Positions 1 through 11,227 of a DNA stretch of 64,000 nt are shown here, piece after piece (position 1 is the stretch's first letter; the number at the start of each line of letters is the position of its first letter). Origin of the DNA: Litomosoides sigmodontis (taxonomy: Eukaryota; Nematoda; Chromadorea; Rhabditida; Onchocercidae); the NCBI GenBank assembly GCA_963070105.1, contig OY718805.1, forward strand, positions 9,452,652-9,516,651, read 5' to 3'. The notes beneath the pieces are model-generated. The model did no database searches and was not told where the DNA came from. It saw only the letters and a list, made by a program, of their open reading frames with translations. The position numbers were made by a program, and so were the translations under genes.

Positions 1-2798
1 TTCATCCGACGTACAGTTTGCGCATGACTGTAGCTGTAATCTACCACAGCAAACAAAAAAAAGAAAAAAAAGAGGAAAAAAAGCAAGAAACGAAAGGAAG
101 AAAGAAAGTCTAGAAAAAAAAAGAGTGAAATTAATCATCAAATTATACCAGAAATACCAAATTTATCGTTGCTAGAAAATTGTGATCGAAAAACTTGATA
201 ATGCTAAGCTAAAAGCAAAACATAAAAAAGACAGAGAGAGAGAGAGAGAGAGAAATCATAATTTTTCCTCGCAATCATATTTTTCCTGAAATTAATTTCA
301 TCAATTCTCACGTAAAATTTTTATCCTTTTTTAAATTTATTACGGCATTTTCTTTTTTTTTTTGGATGACACTCGTTTCTCTTACTTTAAATAATTCAAT
401 CAGTTAAAGAAGTTAAGAACGAAAAAGAATAATTGCAATTTTATTATGATCACCATTCGCGTTCATTTGAGTAAGGCCTAGAAAAGTAGGCGTTTTTTTT
501 TCTTATTTTTTTCTCATTCGCTCTTTTTACGGCTCATTTCTCATTCACTAAATTTTAAGGTAAAAACTAAAATTGATTGCTGCAAAAATTCCTCTCATCT
601 AATCCTGTTCACAGCTCCTTCGTTTTTCTGCTTATTTTATTCAAATTTGAAATGCTCAATTATCTGCATAAAATTAATGCTTAAATAATTCTCGTAATTT
701 CAAATTGAATTATTTAATTTGTTGGAAGGGATAATTTTGCACAAAAAAAGAAAACACCAATTAAATGCTCAGGCTTACATTTAATTTAAATGTAGCACAC
801 ATTTACAAATTTTTGCGTGTGCAGCAAATACTGCTATTTTGATTTGAACTAAGAATTGAATTCCATTAAAAGGAAGTTAAATTTTAAAAACTAAATACTT
901 TTACTGAACTTTTGACAGTATTTTTTTGTGATACAGTTACAGTGTAAATTCTCTTTTTTTTGATTTTTTTTTCTTCTCGAACTTGTTTTTTCTTTCCTTT
1001 CCTTTCCTTTTTTTCCTCAATGACTAATTGCATCGCTAATTTGACAGATACTATACTACTTAGCAGGTTCAGGTGCTGACAGGTTTACAGTTTAATAGGT
1101 AATACATCGACGTGGAAAGCGTGGAATGTGGAAAATGCATTTATTTAGTGAATTTGATATTTTGGAAGTTTTATTAATATTTTGTTTGTTATTGAACGTG
1201 AAGATTTAGAGAGAAATTGAGTTCCATGAGTTTGAAAAAAAAAATGAGTTGAGGTGTTAAGTGGAAATCTCTTTCATCCTCTGTCATTTCCTTTCGCTCA
1301 ATTCACTGGTAAAAAAAAAAAGAAAAAAAAAACTGCTTGAGTAGAATGAATAATTCTGACGATGTTTAAATTTCGTTTTGCTTTATGATAAAAATTTCAT
1401 AACGGTAGGTGGAGTATTCCAAAATGTGGACATTCTAAGTTAAGACAAAAGAGAAGTGATAAATATATTTTAATTTAAAATTTCTTAGAAATAATTTGTT
1501 ATATTCAATCAAATCAATAAATTAAGAAAAAAGAGTGATTTTTTTAATTGAAAAAAAATACTGATTTGTCACTTTAAATTATAAAAAATTTTTTGCAAAA
1601 AAAAATTTGTTTTTACTCTTTTAAGGGTGAGTCAGTCTGTGAACTGAGTTTATTTCAATTGTTCTTGAACATTTTCGAATTTCTTAAAAGAGTAGTTATT
1701 TTGATTTCTGTCAAATTTGCACGAACAGCTTTCAATGAAATCTTCCGTGGAGAGCACGGATGATAAGAAAAATTAGTTTAAATCATAGAGTGATTTTATC
1801 AAATTTATAAGTGTTTTTATGACTGTAAAATTTTTCGTACTGCTTAAAAGAGATAAAGAAAAATTGAAATTTCAATTCAAAGAGAACATATGCATTTATG
1901 TTTATTGCCGTTACATTTCCCAATTTTTCACTACTTTTTTCTCTTTCTTTCCAATTAAATTAATTAATTAATTTATTTATGGCACATTCGCGTGCATACA
2001 GTGAATGTGTTTCATTTCACAAATGAAATTTATCACTTCGTCAAAAACAAAAAATTCCGATTTTGATGTGAAGGAATTGAAAGAAAAGACAAATTGGATG
2101 CATTATTTTAAAAACAACAAAATAAATTTGATTAATTTAGAACGAACTAAAATTTGTTACTAAATAATTTATTGCAAATGTTTTTCGTAAGTCAATGAGA
2201 AATATCTTTTTAGTTCCAAATTGTTGAAAAATATTTTGAGGAATAGCAAGTAACACTCGTAATTTCTTTAATAAACCCATCTTTGACAGCTAACGTTTCT
2301 TTTTTACAATCATTTTTTTCACTTTTGAAACTTTGATTTTGTTTAAGTTTTATTTTCTTAATAAACAAAATTAAATGAGATGAAAAAAGTTTAATTGAGC
2401 TTGCTGTAAGGAAAGGTAGCAATCAATGATCAATTTAAATTTCATGCTTTTTTTTCCGCCTTGTTCTGATTATTATTCTTTAGGGAACGGAAAGCCACTC
2501 AAATTGTATTTACAATTGATTTTTTCCTGAAAAGCAAAACATTGAAATCCCTGTAGGCGTCTTTTTTTTTTTAATTTTTTGCTTTTTTTTACCAAACTTG
2601 AAAAATATGATTTCTTCATTGCTTTCATTCTTCATAAAATTTTCAACGTGTGCTTATTTTTTGCATTTTTTTATTTGTAAAAATTTATTAATTCATTAAC
2701 AACTTCTCTTTTTTTTTCATTCATATCGATTGCACGTCTTGAATATTCTTTCTTTTTGTTCATTAAAATTATTTATTTAATTTAAGAGTTTATCTGCA
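1..2798. other. AT-rich intergenic region, no gene seen
   Basis: There is no credible coding exon on either strand. The only long open frame (2210-2422, minus) is low-complexity and AT-driven. Poly-A, poly-T and TTTTTTT tracts are frequent. A (GA)n microsatellite lies near 230-254. The last few hundred bases presumably hold the promoter of the secreted-protein gene starting at 2799, but I cannot point to a specific element. Confidence 0.6.
230..254. repeat. (GA)n microsatellite
   Basis: An uninterrupted run of about eleven GA dinucleotides in non-coding sequence. Confidence 0.9.
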
Positions 2799-5700
2799 AT
2801 GAAAATGCAAATTTCCATTGCAATCGCTGCAGCACTTCTAATATTTGCAATTACATCTGCGCAACAACAAAATCAGCGACGTTAGTTTATTTAAATTTAA
2901 AAATAACAAAAAACTACAAAACTAGGCTAAATGGTTGAATCAGCGATTGATAGATGCCAAATTTGCGCCGTGATGACTGCAACGCGCGAAAGCGTTGTAT
3001 TTGATCTTTGGTTAGAGGAACAGTTAAAGTACGAACTGCTTGAAATTCAAATGGCATAAAAATGCTAGCAAAACTCTTCCACGCTGTAATGTTAGGTTTT
3101 GTTAGGCGTTAAAATAGTATATTAAAAAATTTTTGGATGCTTTTCAATATTTTCATATTTGATAAGAAGTAATATTCAAATATTCAACTGAATCGTTAAT
3201 TTTAAACGTCCAAAATAAAATGGCTTTTAAAAATCATCTAATTATAGTATTGTCAAAATGTAGTACGAATGTATGCATGAGTACGAGGTTAAATTATCAA
3301 TGAATTGAATTGAAATGAAATGAAATACTCAGTTAATTTACCTTTGCATTTTGTAGTTTCAAAAAGAGAATTGTCAGTTGCAGGAGATGACGGCGATAAA
3401 TTATCACAAATCTACGAGATTGGTTCGGACAGGACGCAAAGACAAGTGATTATGCATCAGAAAGTATGCTATGCTCCATTTTTTTTGAAGTTTTTTTCCA
3501 AACAAATTTTGAAGCTTTTGTAAAAATTTTAATAAGCCTTGCTTGTGATTAAATATTCTAGACTAAGCCATAAACTGTGGTAGGTAAAAATTTTTTTTGC
3601 AAATTGTAAAATTGTCATGGTTGAATTTCCGTATGAAAGAGCGGCGGAGGTAAATTGGATAATTTAAAAAGTTTTTGCTGTGCATTTAAAAATGATGCTT
3701 AACTGTTTTCAGAGTAAAGTTTTCGAACTCCGTAATCATCGATCTGCTACTGCTCATTACGTGAACACATCGAAACCCTCAACACACGAATCAACCACCA
3801 GTGATAATGCTTTAGTAAAAGTATACGGTGAGGCAAATCCAAGTAAAACAGATGAGAAATTAATGGATGTTGAAGCAAATACGCGAATTATAAATGTCAA
3901 CAATGGCCTGTCATCATTACCACCAACTGGCAAGGGCGTCGTTCATAACTTATCGGTCAGTGGCTATGGGTCACCGGAAGAGGAATTGCAAGTAACGCAG
4001 ACGGATAAGGAAATTGAAAACGTTAAAAAAGTACAAACAGTATTGTGTCCTGAAGTTGAGAATCCGTACGGTGGCGGTGTTCTGAATGAAGAAACGCTTG
4101 CTGCGGAAACTCAATCAACGAATAACGGAGAGGAGAGGGAATTTCCGTCAAGTATAAATGGTAAAGAAGATGTTATAATAAGCGAAGAAGCTGCAAGCAA
4201 TAAAAATACGGAAGCCTTCATGAAAACGGTCGACGTAACTGAGTCAGAGGTAAGTAACGTAGAACAGGTAGAAAGCACTATTACAGCTTACAAGACGTTC
4301 ACGGAAAGTTTGACGGAAACAAATGAAGAATCTCCTGAAACGGTTACTGAGCAAAACGAAGCTTCTACGGATTATCGAGAAGGTGATAAGGTATCGCCAA
4401 CAGGTGCTAGCAAAGGAAGTTACGATGTTGACATCAAGGAACTTGGAAGTACGAGCGTTGATACTGATGCCACTGAGATGTCAACGACTGAAAACATGGC
4501 GACAGGATCAGCTCCTGAAGAATATGGACCGGTATTGGAGACGGAGAAAGCAGAAGCAGAACTGAAAACAAACGAGAATTCAAATGAGGATACTGGAATG
4601 AAATCGTCCGAATCAGTTAAAGAATCACTCACCACCACTGAGGACATCATGCATACGCTGCAGACTGATGCGGAACGTCTAAGATATGAAGCGGCGTGCA
4701 AATTTGCCAAATTTGAACAGACAGCTGAAAAAAGTACAACTACCACTTCGGAAAATTTGACGAAACTTTGCAAAGCAGCTGCTCATGATGGCACGGGCTC
4801 ACCGGTGAGTAGCAAAGCGGCACAAGCATCCGGCGACATTCATCAAAATCAAGAAAGTACCACTGCAAACGGAAGAGAGACACACCTGTCGGAAACGATG
4901 GAAGTTACTTCTCCAGTAACTAGTGATACTCCAGCGGACAATCTGTACACTACTGAAAACACTAGCATCTCAAAAGTGTCAACTTCTTCAGTGGTTGAAT
5001 CTGAAGAAGGTATTTCCGGTTATGAATGTCAAAGTAAAGCAGACTATACCGTAACAGGCAATAAAACAAGCTTATTAGCACAGTACGACAAATCGCCATC
5101 ACAACAGTCAAAGTTGACAATATTGTGCAAGACGAGCGAGGAAGCCGAAAGTGAAACACTGGAAAGTACAGTAGCAAACTGGGAAGACCTGAAAAGTTCC
5201 GAGGAACCTAGCGGAAAACCTCAGGAAACATCTTCTAAGCCCGCTCAACAATCACCTGCACGCATTGCGGAACAATCAAACCAGACAGAAGTGCAAAAAA
5301 CAAATGAGAGAGTTGAAGCATCGCATGATGTCGTAAGCGGCACTAACAAAGAGGTTGTGCCGGACAACACCTCAGTGACATCAAGCGATGTATCGGCTAC
5401 TTCCGGAGTTGTCAATGTAGCAAAAAGTACAACAGCAATGCCTCAAAGTAAATGCGCAGATACACAAACTGCCCCTGTAGACCTCGGATATGGTGATAGT
5501 AGTGGGAAGGATGATGGTTCACCGGATTCCGTATCCACTACAATTTCCGACGATACAACAGAAAATCCGTGTTCACGTAAACCACCCACGAAATTAAGTG
5601 AGAGCGTGGGGGCTAATGATAAATCAACCGTAGCCGCAAATGGAATAATGGCACCAAATGTAAGTGAGGCAGGATATGATGCTATTGGAAATGAGGAGAT

Positions 5701-8700
5701 AACTGAATCAGAAATTGTAGGGAGAACAGTAGCTTCAACGCAGGAAACTAGTGAAGGAATCTTAGCAAGTGAGAGTCCAGAATCCGAGGCTTTCAGCTCA
5801 GCAGCTTCTGAAAGCAAAAAACCCACAGAAACAGCAACCAGTGAAACAGCATCAGTTGAAGCAGAATCTAAAGAAAACTTAAAAGATATGATTGATTTTG
5901 CTTACGGTGGTGGAGCAGTTAGCGAGATCACAGAAGGACAATTACCAGACAAAACTGAGGATTCCAATAAATCTGAAACAGTAGCGGAACCTACGTTAGC
6001 AAAACCAGTAGTGCGAATTACTGATGAAGCAGAGGATGGAGCAACGGTGACATCACCGGAAATTAAAACAGATTTCATACTTGAAAGCACTGACACTTCT
6101 CAACAACACTACTCCACTAAAGTAATTGACACAGCAACAGCTTCCTCCTCCTCGAGCACCAGCAACGAAGCCACAGGAAGTATCGGAGTTGCAGGAAGGA
6201 CCGATGGTGCAGTTGCTAGCGAATCATACTTGCAGCAAATCACTGGAAGCACATTGATGCACGTGATTGCGAACGGACTAGATACGTCGATACCTTGCAG
6301 CATAAGTGAAGAAGCTCCAAAAGTTATTGCAATGACAAAAGTGACGCAAAAGGGTCCTTCGAAACTAGTCGGTGACATAATCGCTTCAACGAAAGGAGCG
6401 GAAAACGGAGAAGAAGGCACCAGTGCTTCAGAAACTTCGAACAAATTTCAAGTTGGAAGTAAAGCAACAGACGAAACAGATGACACATTACCGGAATCTC
6501 CTCCTGCAGTAGCAACTGCTACAGACATTGGCAAATCGGAGTTTCACGAAGAAAACACGGAACACTTCCCAGGTGAAGGAGTGCCAACCAGTCTTGAAGC
6601 TTCCGGATATGGAACTGTAAATGAGCTGAGTGAATTGACGTCGAATGTAGAATCAGTCGCGACAACAATGGAAAAGTTGTCAAGCAAAAATGCCGAAACT
6701 TCCATTGCAGTGAGTGACAACGCATATGTAAATTTTGAAGCGGTCGATGAGTCAGAAGCCAAAGTTAGGAAGGGATTGGACTCAACTGCTTCTTCAGCTA
6801 CATCAAGCACATTAGCTAACTCATACGGTGAAGCTAACGTAGTGGACGAGGACAAGCGCAGTACGTCGCAAAATTTCGGATACGACGTTGGCGTGATGGA
6901 AATTAGCAGCAGTGCTATGTTCACATCAACTGCCGCCTCAAAAGGTTTCTCTTCTTCACTCCTCAGCTTTAATTTCGTTTTCATTTTCTTTTCTCGGCTT
7001 CGTTTTTCACAGCACTTGCCCTCAAAAAAAGCTGCTGAGCTCACATCTAAAGCAGGCTTCATTATCATTTATTACTATTATTACTATTATTATTATGCAT
7101 TATTATTATTATTATTAATTATTATTATTAATAATTATTATTAATTATTATTATTAATTATTATTATTATTATTAATTATTATTATTAATTATTATTATT
7201 AATTATTATTATTAATTATTATTATTAATTATTATTATTAATTATTATTATTAATTATTATTAATCATTATTATTATTAATTACAATTATTAATTATTAT
7301 TATTAATTATAATTATTAATTATAATTATTAATTATTATTATTAATTATTATTATTAATTATTATTATTAATTATTATTATTAATTATTATTATTAATTA
7401 TTATTATTAATTATTATTATTAATTATTATTATTAATTATTATTATTAATTATTATTATTAATTATTATTATTAATTATTATTATTAATTATTATTATTA
7501 ATTATTATTATTAATTATTATTATTAATTATTATTATTAATTATTATTATTAATTATTATTATTAATTATTATTATTAATTATTATTATTAATTATTATT
7601 ATTAATTATTATTATTAATTATTATTATTAATTATTATTATTAATTATTATTATTAATTATTATTATTAATTATTATTATTAATTATTATTATTAATTAT
7701 TATTATTAATTATTATTATTAATTATTATTATTAATTATTATTATTAATTATTATTATTAATTATTATTATTAATTATTGTTATTAAGTATTATTATTAA
7801 TTATTATTATCATTTAATTATTATTATTAATTATTGTTATTGTTAATTATTATTTGGTATCATTATTATTATCACCTTTATAAGATACTTTCAAAGTGCT
7901 GCAGGGGAGCACTAAATTTTTCCAATTGAAGTTGCTTCCTCGAATTATCAGCGACTAACAGAAAAGTGAGAGGATACTCAAAAATAGGAATTTTGGCAGT
8001 GCAGCACATCATTGCCTTTATAAAAAAAAAAAAGCTCAAATTATAAACTGTTAATTTTTTCAGCTAACCTGCAAATTTGGTTAGCTCGCATAACAAAATT
8101 AATTTAGTTGAAATTAATATGATTTTTATGTTTTAGAACAGAAGCAAGAAGTTCGATCAATCGTGTCAAATGAAGGTTTCTTTGCTGTTTTCATTAAAGA
8201 CTTCGTAAAATTGATGGACATTTTTTTTTTAATTTTCACAATTTTGATTGAATGCGCTATTGCTGCGATTTGTCAGTTCTCCAGAATTGATTATCAGTAA
8301 GCCATGAGCATCACAGAAAGATGAGCAACTACGAAATCACTTTTAATTTCAATTTTCTGACCATTCGATCATTTAACACCCAATTTTCACCGTCAAAAAT
8401 CCATGCAAAGAATCACATTGCTCAATTTCATTGTGCAATTTAATATATCAAATTTTAGTGTCATCCGGCAAGTCATCGAGGGAAATTAGCAATTCATCCG
8501 GTCGAAAATGTAAATTTTCCTTCAATCTTCATCTTTTGCATTACCAAAACGGAAGTTGCACAGTAGACAATGCTAATAATTATTAATTAGCGCCGTAATG
8601 GAAAATCGTTAAAGATTCCGCCACCATCTGATGCTATATCTCCTAGAAGTGGCCCTAGGCGTTAGCTAACCGACACGTGTCAATGCCAACTAATACGTGT

Positions 8701-9448
8701 TAATTACACGCTTGTTTCATGCGTGAATGAGTTTATTTCGGAATTTGATAAGGCTACAGCCATACTAACTGATATTGCACTTATCACCTGAAATATCTTG
8801 TCATTGGTAAGCTGCCACATAGCTTTTTATCCTGAAAAATTCCTCAAAAGAATTTTTTTATGCAATACTGAGAGATTCGCAAAACTGCTCCATCGCTCAC
8901 CACAGAACTTTTGTTCATTAATATTTCAGTATGCTTTTGCATTGAATTAGCTAAGTTAAAAATCAGTTAGTTAAAGTATATTTTTTTTAATAAGAAAAAA
9001 GCGCAAAAATTTCCAAGTTGAATTGTTTGAGGTGTGTTAGCCGAATTGTGAAACAAGAAAATAAGACATTAGGTTGATGATATTTCACTTGAGTTTCTGT
9101 TACGTAGGATTCTAACGTCTGTTGGAGGAGTTACGTTTGATCGATTGTTTGATGCGGAACTGTTGTTGCAGCAGCTACAGGACTACATTCAGGAATGAAT
9201 GAAACTTTTACTGCAATTCATTACGACGAATCCAATCGAAATCATCTCATAGCTATTTCAAATTATGCAAATTTATGCAAATTTCAGGGCGACCATTTAC
9301 CATAGACTGTGATGCGGAAGTTGATGAAAAGGGTGATCGTTGCCAAGGATGGGCACGAGCAGGTCTATGCGATGGACATCGACCAACAATGTTCCTCTTT
9401 TGCAGGCGGACATGTCTATGTGTTGGACCACCGGCGGAAAACCGCTGA
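2799..9448 (+). CDS. Secreted Ser/Thr/Glu-rich protein with C-terminal ShKT domain
   Basis: Exons: 2799-2880, 3357-3463, 3713-6944, probable small exons 8137-8175 and 8459-8509, and 9288-9448 (stop TGA 9446-9448). All junctions agree in phase. Exon 1 encodes a signal peptide (Met-Lys, a hydrophobic core, then Ala-Gln). Exon 3 encodes about 1077 residues rich in Ser, Thr, Glu and Ala with almost no Cys, mucin-like and probably O-glycosylated (inferred). It carries a recurring Gly/Ser/Ala-Tyr-Gly/Asp motif (about 3820, 3965, 4065, 4425, 4525, 5490, 5673, 5905, 6607, 6825, 6880). The last exon encodes a ShKT domain with six Cys, the Trp-x3-Gly-x-Cys core and a closing Cys-x3-Cys-x-Cys. Nematodes often join mucin-like stretches to ShKT domains in surface or excreted proteins. 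Function unknown; the domain alone does not show toxicity. The two small exons and the 6944 donor are the least certain parts. Confidence 0.75.
7067..7875. repeat. ATT-rich minisatellite, 13-bp unit
   Basis: A tandem array built on the 13-base unit AATTATTATTATT, near perfect between about 7320 and 7780 and degenerate at both edges (TTATTACTATT on the left, TTATTGTTATT on the right). It lies in the intron after the giant exon of the secreted-protein gene. The open frame of that exon runs on into the array as poly-Tyr, so a naive gene call overshoots the true exon end. Confidence 0.95.
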
Positions 9449-11227
9449 CTGAATTATTTATAATTTCATCTCACAGTTTCTCGGACAGCTTTCAAAATTC
9501 TTGAAATTTGCTCTGCTTGCTTATCTTCGAATCAAATCCAATCTAATAGTTATGCTAATTTTTGTATTTAAATTGTTGCTTGTTAAATACGTAATATTTG
9601 AAAAATTCCTTAAAACAATTTACTACTTTCTATGGACATAATCAAAGAAGTAATTCCGTCAACAATAGATAAGAATTCTTAGCATTAGACGATAATTCAC
9701 ACAAATTTCTATGCGGTTCTTTTCACTTAATTCCTAATGAGTGATGCAGTAGGAGTAGTTTCAGTTCGCAGCGACGAATTTTAATTACTTTCCTTTTTTG
9801 TATTTCTGAAAAAAAACCCTCAAATTAGTAATAAATAGAAATTGTGAAGTTTTTGCAGCATATCATTTTTAAATTTGCAAATTGCTTGCGTTTAATTTCA
9901 AATCCTTCACTTAAACATTTTATTACAATTGTGCTCTATGGAATAAATTTCCCAATGCCTTATTTTACATCATTCTCAGGCCATCACAAGGAGAATATCA
10001 CAATTTTCAGATTCAATTGATCAAATTATTGAAAAAAAAACAATTTTGAAAAAATTATGCAAAGAAATAATTGAAAACTTATGTGGTACAGTTTGTTTTT
10101 GCGCTAGAATTAAATTCCAACAATCCAAAAATTAAATTCTAAAAAGTCTAGCAAAATAAATAAGATAAATTTAACGATTTTTTTTTTCTTTGAAAATATA
10201 TCTGTGAACAGTGGCAGCTGTTACTGATAAGATATCAAATTACTGACACACATGTAGCACAAAATTACTATCATTCAAAGAAAATAACTGACATGTACAA
10301 TCATGCGGCTTTTGATAACATCAAAAAAAACACCGGTGAATTCTCTGTCGAAGTTCAAATTTTTAAGTTCAAATTTTTTAAAAAACAATCGTTAGTGAAC
10401 GATAATTCATTCACATCACCTTCTTCTTTCCTTATTCCAAAGGTTTTCGGCCGCTTGTAATAAATTTTGCTAAATTTTGCTTTTCTATAAAATATTGTTC
10501 GCTCAAATGACTTCAAGAAGTAAGGCGCAAAAGTTCCATTTACAATCAAAAAATGCAACATAAATGGACAAATACAAGTTTTGTTTTGCAAATGAGCAAA
10601 CAAATTTGCATCTTCCATTTAATTTTAAATTAGCGCATTTCGCATTAATTTGTTTTGGCACTTATTAATAGGCTCAACCGCAATTGCATCGTAAATTCTC
10701 GATGCGTTGTAAATTTTTCACATAACAAAATTTGTGCAAATAAAATGCCATTTAATGATAAATTCAACGATCAGTGATAATTCATTATCAATTATCATCA
10801 AAATGATAAAGGACAAATTGTCAAATGCAGTGAAAGTGTTAATTATAAAAAAAAAATCGCCGAAAAAAAACAACCAAAACAAAATAATACAAAATGATTC
10901 ACAAAATAATCGTATACTGTATAGGCAGTATAGAAATGAATTTTTACATTTGAAAAAGTTTGATGACAAATTCACCATTAGCTTATATGGATATCAACTA
11001 AGTTTTGCAATATTCCTTCATTTAAATTCAATCCTCAAAGTTTATTAAATTTTAATTTGTAATTTTTTTTGTTCTCACGTAAATGCTTGAAAATTTATTT
11101 CATCTCACTTGCTTCTTATGTATTAGTGAAATGCTTTCAAATTCTTGCATAAAATTAAAGGAAATGAATAAACTTACTGATGATTATTGAGGGCCATCTC
11201 TTATCACATTATCAATATTATCATTTG
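9449..11227. other. 3' flank and intergenic, no gene seen
   Basis: AT-rich DNA between two convergent genes. Open frames at 10355-10618 (minus), 10718-10978 (minus) and 10734-11048 (plus) have Lys/Asn/Ile/Phe-rich translations, overlap on opposite strands and lack recognisable motifs. I treat them as chance frames. Confidence 0.55.
9830..9947 (+). promoter_or_regulatory. Candidate polyadenylation signals
   Basis: AATAAA hexamers lie at 9830-9835 and 9942-9947, 380 to 500 bases past the stop codon of the ShKT protein gene. Both are plausible in this AT-rich DNA, where chance AATAAA is common. Confidence 0.35.

Noticed and set aside
4323..6725. Several open frames on both strands inside the giant exon
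   Set aside because: They are shadows of the Ser/Thr/Glu-rich frame; their translations are out-of-phase images of repeated codons and lack starts, motifs and splice context.
6945..7144. Continuation of the giant exon into a hydrophobic and poly-Tyr tail
   Set aside because: The residues change character at the 6944 donor and then translate the minisatellite; the phase 1 donor at 6944 fits the downstream exons.
7067..7875. CRISPR-like or transposon repeat
   Set aside because: The unit is a 13-base AT-only tandem without spacers or terminal inverted repeats.
10734..11048. 104-codon frame on the plus strand
   Set aside because: Lys/Asn/Ile-rich, overlapped by an opposite-strand frame, with no motif: typical of AT-rich chance frames.
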